NCBI GenBank assembly: GCA_900318545.1
Contig: ONLC01000040.1
Coordinates: forward strand, 1 to 20,424
Length of the DNA stretch: 20,424 nucleotides
Origin: an uncultured Eubacteriales bacterium
GTDB taxonomy: Bacteria; Bacillota; Clostridia; Oscillospirales; Ruminococcaceae
Direction of reading: 5' to 3'
This document shows, piece by piece, positions 8,236 to 15,258 of the stretch. The notes beneath the pieces were generated by a model. The model was not told the origin of the DNA and searched no databases. It was given only the letters and a program-made list of their open reading frames with translations. Positions within the stretch are counted from its first letter, which is position 1. Each line of letters begins with the position of its first letter. The position numbers were made by a program, and so were the translations under genes.

Positions 8236-8423
8236 ACTGTCTTAGCGGCGGCTATTGAAAAGCTCACACAAAACTATGACGTGAGTCTGCCGTGCGGCGA
8301 GCACAGGTCATATCTTGAAGCCTGAGTTGTCTCAGCAGCGGCTATTGAAAAGCTCACACAAAACTATGACGTGAATCAGCCGTGCGGCGAGCACAGGTCT
8401 TATCTTAAAGAGTGAGCTGTCAT
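8214..8423 (+). repeat. Tandem 90-bp units starting inside the 3' end of ireB
   Basis: Unit 1 is 8214-8303, unit 2 is 8304-8393 (7 differences in 90 by eye), and a third partial, decayed copy of the unit start runs from 8394 to about 8423. The first 22 bases of each unit, CAGGTCTTATCTTGAAGCC and the following TGA, are the last codons and stop of ireB. The rest is a core, (C/T)AGC(A/G)GCGGCTATTGAAAAGC through ACACAAAACTATGACGTGA, ending in GTGC-GGCGA-GCAC. The inner part is identical in both units. In unit 1 CTCAC (8263-8267) can pair with GTGAG (8281-8285). The core is clearly related to that upstream of pheS. The element lies before the ireB terminator, so it should be transcribed as 3' UTR. 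Confidence 0.88.
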
Positions 8424-8432
8424 AACAGTAAT

Positions 8433-8470
8433 AAAGAGAGTGGAACATATTTCCGCTCTCTTTTTGTTTT
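8433..8470 (+). terminator. Intrinsic terminator of ireB
   Basis: A 13-bp stem, 8433-8445 with 8451-8463 (one T-G wobble), loop CATAT at 8446-8450, followed by TTGTTTT. Strong rho-independent terminator closing the ireB transcript after the tandem repeats. Confidence 0.9.
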
Positions 8471-8484
8471 ATTATCGGCTTTCG

Positions 8485-8499
8485 GGGATAAACTATCCC
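8485..8499. other. Short perfect inverted repeat ahead of the pdaA-like gene
   Basis: GGGATA-AAC-TATCCC, six paired bases around a 3-nt centre, ends 7 nt before the GGAGG ribosome binding site at 8507-8511. It could be a 5' UTR hairpin or a small operator. No good SigA promoter is visible in the 8464-8518 gap. Confidence 0.35.
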
Positions 8500-8518
8500 T
8501 AGAAACGGAGGTAATAAA

Positions 8519-9322
8519 ATGAAGAAAAGTATTGTTGCTCTCGGGCTTGCGGCAGCTCTTACAGGCTGCTCGGCATCGGCTCAGATGGATATGCAGTCAC
8601 AGCCTGCGGTTGAGGAGCTAAAAGCTGAAATAAAGGGTCTTGACGGGCTCTCCCGTGAGAAGATAGGCTACGGACAGGGTGTTGAGGTAGATGAGTACAA
8701 CGTTCCTGTAGGCGCTCTGAACGCTCAGAACGAGTACGGCTCACTAGGGCTCATAACTATGAATAAGGACGACAGGATCAGCCTGACCTTCGATCAGGGC
8801 TATGAGAACGGCTGCACAGCTAAGATTCTTGACACACTGAAAGAGAAGGGTGTAAAGGCGACCTTCTTCGTTGTTCAGGACTATGCAGAGCGTAATCCCG
8901 AGCTTGTTCAGCGTATGATAGATGAGGGGCATATTGTCGGGAACCACTCTGTTCATCACCTCTCCATGCCCGAGCTCGATTACGACAAGTGCCGTGAGGA
9001 AATAATGGGCTTTCACGAATATATGCTTGAAAACTTCAACTATGAGATGAACCTGTTCAGACCGCCAATGGGTGAGTTTTCCGAGTACTCTCTCGCAGCT
9101 GCTAAGGAATGCGGATATGACACAGTGCTCTGGAGCTTTGCCTACGCTGACTGGGACACAAACGCTCAGCCCGACCCTGATACCGCCCTTGATAAGATCG
9201 TGTCGGCTGCACATAAGGGAGAGATCTGCCTTCTGCACAGCGTATCCGAAACCAATGCCGAGATCCTCGGTCAGGTCATTGACAGCATACGAGCCGCAGG
9301 CTTTGAATTTAATGAGCTGTAA
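8519..9322 (+). CDS. PdaA-like polysaccharide deacetylase lipoprotein
   Basis: A 267-residue NodB-fold (carbohydrate esterase 4) deacetylase. The N-terminus is a lipoprotein signal with lipobox LTGC and lipidated Cys17. Motifs: TFDQGYENG with D92; GNHSVHH with metal ligands H143 and H147; RPPMGEFSEY with R181; and DW (211-212) with LLHSVS near the end. The YENG, GxFSEY, DWxxNxQ and S-x-x-NAE features match PdaA, the B. subtilis muramic acid de-N-acetylase that makes spore-cortex delta-lactam, rather than general chitin or xylan deacetylases. In PdaA the residue after the motif 1 Asp is Asn; here it is Gln93. Inference: it deacetylates peptidoglycan outside the membrane. Whether this organism sporulates is unknown, so a vegetative wall-modifying role is equally possible. 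GGAGG at 8507-8511 supports the start. Confidence 0.85.
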   Translation: MKKSIVALGLAAALTGCSASAQMDMQSQPAVEELKAEIKGLDGLSREKIGYGQGVEVDEYNVPVGALNAQNEYGSLGLITMNKDDRISLTFDQGYENGCTAKILDTLKEKGVKATFFVVQDYAERNPELVQRMIDEGHIVGNHSVHHLSMPELDYDKCREEIMGFHEYMLENFNYEMNLFRPPMGEFSEYSLAAAKECGYDTVLWSFAYADWDTNAQPDPDTALDKIVSAAHKGEICLLHSVSETNAEILGQVIDSIRAAGFEFNEL

Positions 9323-9331
9323 ACAAAAGAA

Positions 9332-9362
9332 CTGCCGCCCCGCTTGGGGCGACAGCCTTTTT
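9332..9362 (+). terminator. Terminator after the pdaA-like gene
   Basis: CTGCCGCCCC (9332-9341) pairs with GGGGCGACAG (9346-9355), with one mismatch and loop GCTT, followed by CC and five T residues. On the minus strand a short T-rich run follows the same stem, so it may also serve the convergent lipoprotein gene. Confidence 0.8.
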
Positions 9363-9393
9363 GCAATTATTTAAGGTATTATACATGTAAGCT

Positions 9394-9879
9394 TTATTCA
9401 GTAACAGCGTATGTTTCGGTAACTGTTTCAGACCACTCGGGTACTCTCTCAGTCTCGATGAACTCATAGCCGCTGCCGTTATCAAACCAGAGCTTTTCAG
9501 CATCAACGGCTCTTGCTATTTTCCCAACGTAGACCGTTTCGTCTTTCTTCTGATCATATACGCAAAAAACATAACAGTCAGCATCTTCTACCTTCTCCTC
9601 TCCGACATATCCGTAAAGCCTCTTAAAACCCTTCTCAACAGGACAGACAGCCTTCAGCTCCTCCACTCCGAAGTTGAATGCATCCACCGCTTCATTCGGT
9701 ATCTTTACGAACTCAGTCTTATCGGGGAGCTCGGTAATAACGTTTTTCTTAACTACCGGCTCTGCCGCATCAGCAGCAACTACTGCCTTATCAGCTGCCT
9801 TTTTGACTTCCTTTGAAGAACAGCCCCCAAGACAGACAACAGACATCACTGCCGCAGCTACAAGTATTGCAGCCTTCAT
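9394..9879 (-). CDS. Small lipoprotein of unknown function
   Basis: A 161-residue secreted protein. A short hydrophobic signal ends in lipobox LGGC with lipidated Cys20, followed by a Lys/Ala-rich linker (about 24-45) and a small soluble domain (about 50-161) with no family I recognise. Two cysteines near CPVEKG and DADCYVFCVYD and several aromatic-rich strands suggest a compact beta-containing fold. AGGAG just upstream of the ATG and a near-consensus promoter at 9942-9970 show it is expressed as a single gene. It converges with the pdaA-like gene, and nothing in the context indicates a role beyond the cell surface. Confidence 0.82.
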   Translation of the reverse strand: MKAAILVAAAVMSVVCLGGCSSKEVKKAADKAVVAADAAEPVVKKNVITELPDKTEFVKIPNEAVDAFNFGVEELKAVCPVEKGFKRLYGYVGEEKVEDADCYVFCVYDQKKDETVYVGKIARAVDAEKLWFDNGSGYEFIETERVPEWSETVTETYAVTE

Positions 9880-9941
9880 TTTTTATTCTCCTCTTTTCAA
9901 AATATAACCTTCATATTCTTTTATTTTCCTTACCAAAATGC

Positions 9942-9970
9942 ATTATATCACGCTTTCAAGCCCCTGTAAA
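9942..9970 (-). promoter_or_regulatory. SigA-type promoter of the small lipoprotein gene
   Basis: Read on the minus strand: TTTACA (9970-9965), a 17-bp spacer, TATAAT (9947-9942). Perfect -10, one mismatch in the -35. Predicted start near 9935, about 55 nt upstream of the ATG. Confidence 0.78.
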
Positions 9971-9991
9971 GAGTTTGTACCGTTTCGCAAT

Positions 9992-10030
9992 AAAAAATCC
10001 CGATTATGACGAAACATCACAATCGGGATT
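9992..10030 (-). terminator. Intrinsic terminator of the APH-like gene
   Basis: On the minus strand AATCCCGATT (10030-10021) pairs perfectly with AATCGGGATT (10005-9996) around a 15-nt loop, and the stem runs into a T tract (complement of the A run at 9992-9997). It lies about 60 nt downstream of the kinase-like gene stop. Confidence 0.88.
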
Positions 10031-10092
10031 CTAAAATTTTTATACGTTTTACACAACAAGTGGTTACATTTTTGTAACAGAATTACCAAAGA

Positions 10093-10851
10093 TCAGTCGT
10101 AGTCAACCACGTCTATCCACTTCATAAGAAGCTCTTTTTCCTTCTCAACGCCCTTATCAAGCTGTGCTGCCGCAACTATCGGGAGCCACGCCTGTACATA
10201 ATGCTTTGAGGTGCCTGTCTTCATGCAGTATTTCTCCAGGTAAGCCTCTGCTATATCGGGCATATTAAGACACAGCAGCAGATAAGTCCTTCCCACATCG
10301 GCAGAAGCATTTCCCTGCCTTGCAGAGCCCCAGTCGATCACATAGGTGCCCTCATCATTGATGATAACATTCTTAGGCTCAAAATTGCCGTGGCAAAGCT
10401 TTATATGCTTGGGCATTGAATCCAGCCTCATAAGAAGTTCATATTTTTTTATCTCGTCGATAGCTCCAAGACCCTTTATCTGTCTTGCCATCTTGTCCTT
10501 CAGCTTTGAAAGCAGCGGCATATACTGAGCGTGTATCTCTGTCTGTATATCAATAAACTGATCAAGATAAAAATCCTTCTTGTCAGGATTCTCATCCATA
10601 AGCTGCTGCATAGTCTTGCCCTCGATCCAGTCCATAGTCATTGACCAGTTCTCATCAATAACCGAGACCTCTCTGACAACAGGCATCTTTATAAATGAAT
10701 TCACAAGAGTAGTCTCGCACCTTGCATGAGTGAGTGCTGCATACAGGCACTTCTCCTTATACTGGGCTCCCTTATATATCCTGACTGCCTTGTCGCCGAC
10801 CTTATAGATATCGTAGATATCGCTTGATGCTATGAATTGCTTTTCTGCCAT
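10093..10851 (-). CDS. APH/choline-kinase-fold phosphotransferase-like protein with altered catalytic loop
   Basis: A 252-residue protein of the aminoglycoside phosphotransferase superfamily. An N-lobe with possible nucleotide-binding strands (about 10-80) ends in a hinge-like MTMDWIEGKTM. The C-lobe carries the Brenner-type loop CHGNFEPKN (153-161) and the metal-binding VIDWGSA (171-177), where the usual DxD/DFG position is Asp173. The family norm for the catalytic loop is HGDxxxxN with Asp as catalytic base; here it is Asn156. Homologues phosphorylate small hydroxyl-bearing molecules such as aminoglycosides, choline or sugars; the substrate here is unknown and activity is uncertain. The start at 10851 uses AGGAGG 7 nt upstream; a TTG at 10872 is in frame but lacks a site. 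Single gene with its own promoter and terminator. Confidence 0.8.
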   Translation of the reverse strand: MAEKQFIASSDIYDIYKVGDKAVRIYKGAQYKEKCLYAALTHARCETTLVNSFIKMPVVREVSVIDENWSMTMDWIEGKTMQQLMDENPDKKDFYLDQFIDIQTEIHAQYMPLLSKLKDKMARQIKGLGAIDEIKKYELLMRLDSMPKHIKLCHGNFEPKNVIINDEGTYVIDWGSARQGNASADVGRTYLLLCLNMPDIAEAYLEKYCMKTGTSKHYVQAWLPIVAAAQLDKGVEKEKELLMKWIDVVDYD

Positions 10852-10911
10852 TTGTCTGCCTCCTGATAACAATTTTTACAGAAGCTCCTCGAAGCTCCTG
10901 CACTTATGTAT

Positions 10912-10940
10912 ATTATAACCACAGTTACCTCATTTGTCAA
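10912..10940 (-). promoter_or_regulatory. Consensus SigA promoter of the APH-like gene
   Basis: Minus strand: TTGACA (10940-10935), a 17-bp spacer, TATAAT (10917-10912), both hexamers perfect. The short leader contains GAAGCTCCT twice on the plus strand (10881-10889, 10891-10899). Confidence 0.85.
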
Positions 10941-11026
10941 GGTCTTTTTCGTTAAAATCACAAATGTTAAATTTACATATAACTATATTTTACATATTTT
11001 TAATACATTAAGTTTCATACACTGTA

Positions 11027-11055
11027 TTTACAAAGCTTTTAAGCCGTGTTATAAT
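11027..11055 (+). promoter_or_regulatory. Distal promoter P1 of adhE
   Basis: TTTACA (11027-11032), a 17-bp spacer, TATAAT (11050-11055). Predicted start near 11062, at the first base of the hairpin at 11061-11094 and about 150 nt upstream of the adhE ATG. Confidence 0.68.
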
Positions 11056-11060
11056 AAAAA

Positions 11061-11094
11061 CAGACCTTTATATATTGTGCATAAGAAAGGTCTG
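11061..11094. other. Perfect 9-bp inverted repeat between the two adhE promoters
   Basis: CAGACCTTT (11061-11069) pairs with AAAGGTCTG (11086-11094) around a 16-nt AT-rich loop. It sits at the 5' end of the P1 transcript. On the plus strand no T tract follows, so it is not a terminator for adhE. On the minus strand it is followed by TTTTT, but no minus-strand gene leads into it. It could be a stabilising 5' hairpin or a protein site. Confidence 0.5.
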
Positions 11095-11125
11095 AAATCA
11101 GCCTGCAAAATGGTAAGATAAAAGA

Positions 11126-11143
11126 TTGACAAAAAAATAACAA
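11126..11143. promoter_or_regulatory. Candidate Rex (redox repressor) operator over the adhE P2 -35 box
   Basis: TTGACAAAAAAATAACAA matches 11 of the 14 fixed positions of the clostridial Rex pattern TTGTTAA-N4-TTAACAA and overlaps the -35 box of P2. adhE is a classical Rex target in Firmicutes, where a high NADH/NAD ratio relieves repression. The match is imperfect on the left half and partly shared with the -35 consensus, so this is a suggestion. Confidence 0.35.
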
Positions 11144-11154
11144 TTTGGTATAAT
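11126..11154 (+). promoter_or_regulatory. Proximal promoter P2 of adhE
   Basis: TTGACA (11126-11131), a 17-bp spacer, TATAAT (11149-11154): a full consensus SigA promoter. Predicted start near 11161, giving a leader of about 50 nt that contains CAGGAGGG ahead of the adhE ATG. Confidence 0.87.
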
Positions 11155-11210
11155 GTTATTGAAGTAAGAATATCAAAGCCTTTACGGCAATAATTTCAGG
11201 AGGGATCGCT

Positions 11211-13820
11211 ATGGTCAATTATGTGGATTCTGTAGAGACTCTGGAGCAGAAAATAGCTGAGGTAAGAGAAGCACAGGAGAAGTTCTCTCACTACACTCAG
11301 GAGCAGGTCGATAAGATCTTTCAGGCAGCTGCTATCGCTGCAAACAAGGCAAGGATACCCCTTGCTAAAATGGCTGTCGAGGAGACAGGCATGGGCATAG
11401 TTGAGGACAAGGTAATCAAGAACAACTATGCTGCCGAGCACATCTATAACAAGTACAAAAACGAGATCACCTGCGGTGTTTTTGAAGAGAACTCCGCATT
11501 TGGTACAACAAGGCTTTATGAGCCTGTCGGTGTGATCGGAGCAGTTATCCCTACCACTAATCCGACATCAACTGCGATATTTAAGACACTTATCTGCTTA
11601 AAAACAAGAAACGGAATTATCATCTCCCCTCACCCGAGGGCTAAGAACTCCACTATCGAGGCTGCTAAGATAGTTTATGAGGCAGCAGTAGAGGCAGGAG
11701 CTCCCGAGGGTATCATCGGCTGGATCGATGTGCCGAGCCTTGATATGACAAACCTCGTAATGAAGGAAACCGACCTGATACTTGCGACCGGCGGTCCGGG
11801 AATGGTAAAGGCTGCGTATTCATCGGGTACACCTGCCCTTGGAGTTGGTGCAGGAAACGCTTCCGCAATCATAGATCCTTCCGCTGACATAACCTGTGCA
11901 GTGAGCTCGATAATGCACTCAAAGACCTTTGATAACGGTATGATCTGTGCTACCGAGCAGACTGTCATTGTTGACAAGAGCATTTACTCGGCGGTTAAGA
12001 AGGAGTTCAAGGCAAGGGGTGCATACTTCCTCAACGATGAAGAAGCAGATAAGATCAGAGAGACTATGCTTATAAACGGCTCGGTCAATGCGAAGATCGT
12101 CGGCAAAAGACCTTTTGAGATCGCAAAGCTTGCAGGCTTTGAGGTAGATGAGAACGTAAAAGTTCTTATCGGTGAGGCTACAAGGACCGACCGTGACGAA
12201 GCCTTCGGTCATGAGAAGCTCACAACCATCTTAGGTATGTACAAGTCGAAAGACTTTGACAATGCGCTCGATATAGCAGATGCTCTGCTTCACAATAACG
12301 GCGGACTTGGTCACACCTCAGTTCTGTGGATAGACAATGTGAACGAGCGTGAGAAGCTTATGAAGTTCGCAGAGAGAATGAAGACCTGTCGTCTGATAAT
12401 CAATACGCCGTCATCACTCGGCGGTATCGGAGACCTTTACAACTTCGACTTTGCACCGTCACTTACACTGGGCTGCGGCTCGTGGGGCGGCAACTCCGTT
12501 TCCGAGAATGTCGGTATCAAGCACCTGCTTAACATCAAAACAGTAGTCGAGAGGAGAGAGAATATGCTTTGGTTCAGATCCCCCGAAAAGGTTTATTTCA
12601 AGAAGGGCTGTCTGCCTGTTGCACTTGATGAGCTGAAAAACGTTATGGGCAAGAAGAGAGCCTTCATAGTAACCGACAGCTTCCTCTACAAGAACGGCTA
12701 TACAAAGTGCATAACCGATAAGCTCGATCAGCTCGGCATTACTCACGAGACATTCTTTAACGTGGCTCCCGACCCGACTCTGAGCTGTGCGCTTGAAGGT
12801 ACAAAGGCTATGACAGCTTTCGAGCCCGATGTTATTATCGCACTGGGCGGCGGCTCGGCTATGGACGCAGCAAAGATCATGTGGGTACTTTATGAGCACC
12901 CCGATGCTGACTTTATGGACATGGCTATGCGCTTCATAGATATAAGAAAGAGAGTTTACACCTTCCCGAAAATGGGTATAAAGGCTAAGTTCGTGGCAAT
13001 TCCTACATCGTCGGGTACAGGCTCTGAGGTAACGCCTTTTGCAGTTATCACCGATGATAAGACAGGTCACAAGTATCCTCTTGCTGATTACGAGCTTATG
13101 CCCAATATGGCTATTGTTGACACCGATCTTATGATGTCCGCACCTAAGGGACTTACCTGCGCATCGGGACTTGATGCTATGGTACACGCTCTTGAGGCTT
13201 ACGCATCTGTTATGGCTACAGACTTCACTGACGGTCTTGCTCTGAGGGCTTTGAAGCTTACCTTTGACAATCTGCTGGAGTGCGTTGAGAACGGTCAGAC
13301 TGCCGTTAAGGCAAGAGAGAATATGGCTCACGCAGCAACTATGGCAGGTATGGCATTTGCAAATGCCTTCCTCGGTATAGGACACTCGCTTGCACATAAG
13401 CTGGGTGCTTATCACCACCTGCCTCACGGTATCTGCTGTGCTCTCGTTATCGAGAACGTTATGCGTTTCAATGCTAACCCCGTACCACGCAAGATGGGTA
13501 CATTCTCGCAGTACGATCACCCACACACCTTAGAGCGTTATGTTGAAGTTGCAAATTCACTTGGTATCTTCGGAAAGAACGATAAGGACACCTTTGAGCA
13601 GCTCTTGAAGAAGATCGCAAAGCTCAAGGAGGACACAGGCTGCAAGAGAACTATCGCTGACTACGGTATCAGCGAGGAGGACTTCCTGGCGACCCTCGAC
13701 CAGATGTCAGAGGACGCATTTGACGATCAGTGTACAGGAGCAAATCCTCGTTACCCGCTGATCTCAGAGCTGAAAGAAATATACCTTGCCTGCTACTATG
13801 GCACAGAGTATAAGGGATAA
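11211..13820 (+). CDS. adhE: Bifunctional acetaldehyde-CoA / alcohol dehydrogenase
   Basis: An 869-residue AdhE of normal length. The N-terminal acetylating aldehyde dehydrogenase half (1 to about 440) has its active-site cysteine in DNGMICATEQ at Cys246, the same number as in E. coli AdhE. A short linker leads to the iron-dependent alcohol dehydrogenase half (about 450-869), with the NAD-binding GGGSAMDAAK (547-556), PTSSGTGSEVTPF, and metal ligands D655, H659, H725 and H739 in DAMVHA and GHSLAHKLGAYHHLPHG. It converts acetyl-CoA to acetaldehyde and then ethanol, re-oxidising two NADH, and AdhE normally forms cytoplasmic helical filaments (spirosomes). It stands alone, with two promoters, a candidate Rex site and a strong terminator, which fits a highly expressed fermentation gene in a strict anaerobe. 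Confidence 0.97.
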   Translation: MVNYVDSVETLEQKIAEVREAQEKFSHYTQEQVDKIFQAAAIAANKARIPLAKMAVEETGMGIVEDKVIKNNYAAEHIYNKYKNEITCGVFEENSAFGTTRLYEPVGVIGAVIPTTNPTSTAIFKTLICLKTRNGIIISPHPRAKNSTIEAAKIVYEAAVEAGAPEGIIGWIDVPSLDMTNLVMKETDLILATGGPGMVKAAYSSGTPALGVGAGNASAIIDPSADITCAVSSIMHSKTFDNGMICATEQTVIVDKSIYSAVKKEFKARGAYFLNDEEADKIRETMLINGSVNAKIVGKRPFEIAKLAGFEVDENVKVLIGEATRTDRDEAFGHEKLTTILGMYKSKDFDNALDIADALLHNNGGLGHTSVLWIDNVNEREKLMKFAERMKTCRLIINTPSSLGGIGDLYNFDFAPSLTLGCGSWGGNSVSENVGIKHLLNIKTVVERRENMLWFRSPEKVYFKKGCLPVALDELKNVMGKKRAFIVTDSFLYKNGYTKCITDKLDQLGITHETFFNVAPDPTLSCALEGTKAMTAFEPDVIIALGGGSAMDAAKIMWVLYEHPDADFMDMAMRFIDIRKRVYTFPKMGIKAKFVAIPTSSGTGSEVTPFAVITDDKTGHKYPLADYELMPNMAIVDTDLMMSAPKGLTCASGLDAMVHALEAYASVMATDFTDGLALRALKLTFDNLLECVENGQTAVKARENMAHAATMAGMAFANAFLGIGHSLAHKLGAYHHLPHGICCALVIENVMRFNANPVPRKMGTFSQYDHPHTLERYVEVANSLGIFGKNDKDTFEQLLKKIAKLKEDTGCKRTIADYGISEEDFLATLDQMSEDAFDDQCTGANPRYPLISELKEIYLACYYGTEYKG

Positions 13821-13830
13821 TATAAAATAT

Positions 13831-13863
13831 AATGCCTCGCTTTTTAGAGCGAGGCATTTTTTT
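13831..13863. terminator. Bidirectional terminator between adhE and dacF
   Basis: AATGCCTCGCT (13831-13841) pairs with AGCGAGGCATT (13848-13858) around TTTTAG. On the plus strand the stem runs into seven T residues. On the minus strand an AT-rich stretch with TTTT follows, so it can end both convergent transcripts. The dacF stop codon lies just inside its right edge. Confidence 0.92.
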
Positions 13864-15256
13864 ATTTCAGATATTTCTTCTGTGCTATCACAACATAAAT
13901 GATAATATATGCCGCACATAGCACAAATACGATTATAAGCGTTGTTTTGAACACTCCCGAGCTGAAATAGCTCTTGGCTATCTTAACCTTTTCCTTGACG
14001 CCCGAGCGTTCCACCTTTGTTGTGGACACAAGATCGACCGTTGCTATCTTCTTTCCCTTGTAGGTCAGGTCAAGCTTACCGAGCACATCGCCTACCTCGA
14101 CAGGTGCTATAATGTTATCATAGACCGTTATCTTCTGCTCGATGTCCTTCATCTTAACGTAATACGGCCACAGCCTTGTGAAGCCCTCCGCAGGCTTTAG
14201 GTTTGCATAGTCCTTACCCTTGCCGTATGATACTTTAGCTTCGGTTATCTCGCTGTTCTTGTCAATGAAGTCGGTCGCTACAAGGCTCTGGAAAGCCCAG
14301 TCATAAAGATGTATGTGGTCAAGCATATTGTAGTAGACCTCATCATCAGCGTACAGCGACTCGGGCTCATCTATTCCCTTCTGCTCGTCCTCGGCAAGCT
14401 TCTCCATAGGAGCTCCCATAGTAACTATCAGGTATCTCAGGCCCTCGTCCTCACAGTATGATGCCAGACAGCGGCCTGCTGCATCAAGGGTTCCCGTCTT
14501 GATTCCCTTGACCGTATCGTAGTAGTAGTCATAGTATGGCGAGAGCAGAAGATTTGTATTATAGATGTCCGTTCCCTCGGGGTGGAACTCCGTAGCGCCC
14601 AGAGTATATTCAGTCATAGAAACTATATCGCAGAAAAGCGGATATTTATCTATCGCATATTTGCAGAGAATTGCAATATCACGGCAGCTTGAATAATTCT
14701 GACTTGTGATATAGCCGTGAGCATTCGAGAAATGAGTGTGCTCCATTTTAAGCTCTGCTGCCTTATCATTCATCATCTGAGCAAAGTCCGCAAGCGAATC
14801 GCTGATATTCAGTGCGATGATATTAGCAGCCTCACAGGAGGACGGCAGCATTAAGGCTGCCAGCAGATCATAAGCGGTAACCTCCTCACCCGGCTGAATA
14901 TCTGCCGTTGAGGCTCCTGTTCCGTAGAGCTCATCGAAGGCTTCTGTTCCTGCACTGTACTTTTCAGCCTTCATTGCTTCGGCATCACCGTCAAAGTGCT
15001 CAAGCAGCAGCACTGCCGTCATTATCTTTGTAAGCGATGCAGGAGAGCGTTCCTCATCAGCATTTATCTGCACAAGAGCCTCTCCCGTGTCCATATCCAT
15101 CATAAAGACCGATTCGGAGTAAAGCCGCATATCATCGAGCTTTCCGTCTCCGTCTTCATCTTTTTTCGGAGTAAATTCAAACGCCTGAACAGGTAAGCAC
15201 GGCAGCATTATAACAGCAGCCAGCAATCCGCAGACGATCCTTTTGAGTTTTTTCAA
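13862..15256 (-). CDS. D-alanyl-D-alanine carboxypeptidase, S11 family (DacF-like)
   Basis: A 464-residue penicillin-binding protein of the PBP5/DacF class. A signal peptide (about 1-25, cleavage near VQA-FEF) leads to the catalytic domain with S74-L-T-K77, SSC at 139-141 in place of the textbook S-x-N, and K253-T-G. A beta-rich C-terminal domain follows, then a membrane helix at about 435-455 and a basic tail, so it is anchored outside the membrane. It trims the terminal D-Ala from stem pentapeptides. Just after the signal peptide is DEDGDGKLDD (33-42), an EF-hand/dockerin-like calcium loop not typical of the family. The start is TTG, 2 nt after the upstream stop, with GGAAGG in the upstream gene as ribosome binding site, indicating coupling. 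The next in-frame Met lies inside the signal helix, so TTG is accepted. Confidence 0.9.
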   Translation of the reverse strand: MKKLKRIVCGLLAAVIMLPCLPVQAFEFTPKKDEDGDGKLDDMRLYSESVFMMDMDTGEALVQINADEERSPASLTKIMTAVLLLEHFDGDAEAMKAEKYSAGTEAFDELYGTGASTADIQPGEEVTAYDLLAALMLPSSCEAANIIALNISDSLADFAQMMNDKAAELKMEHTHFSNAHGYITSQNYSSCRDIAILCKYAIDKYPLFCDIVSMTEYTLGATEFHPEGTDIYNTNLLLSPYYDYYYDTVKGIKTGTLDAAGRCLASYCEDEGLRYLIVTMGAPMEKLAEDEQKGIDEPESLYADDEVYYNMLDHIHLYDWAFQSLVATDFIDKNSEITEAKVSYGKGKDYANLKPAEGFTRLWPYYVKMKDIEQKITVYDNIIAPVEVGDVLGKLDLTYKGKKIATVDLVSTTKVERSGVKEKVKIAKSYFSSGVFKTTLIIVFVLCAAYIIIYVVIAQKKYLK

Positions 15257-15258
15257 AT

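Noticed and set aside
10906..11121. 71-codon plus-strand open frame in the gap before adhE
   Set aside because: Very AT-rich, no ribosome binding site, and it contains promoter P1 and the hairpin; better read as a regulatory region.
12459..13526. Long minus-strand open frame of 355 codons
   Set aside because: It lies wholly inside adhE, whose motifs and metal ligands are intact. The predicted protein is rich in Cys, His and Ser with no family pattern, as expected for an antisense shadow.
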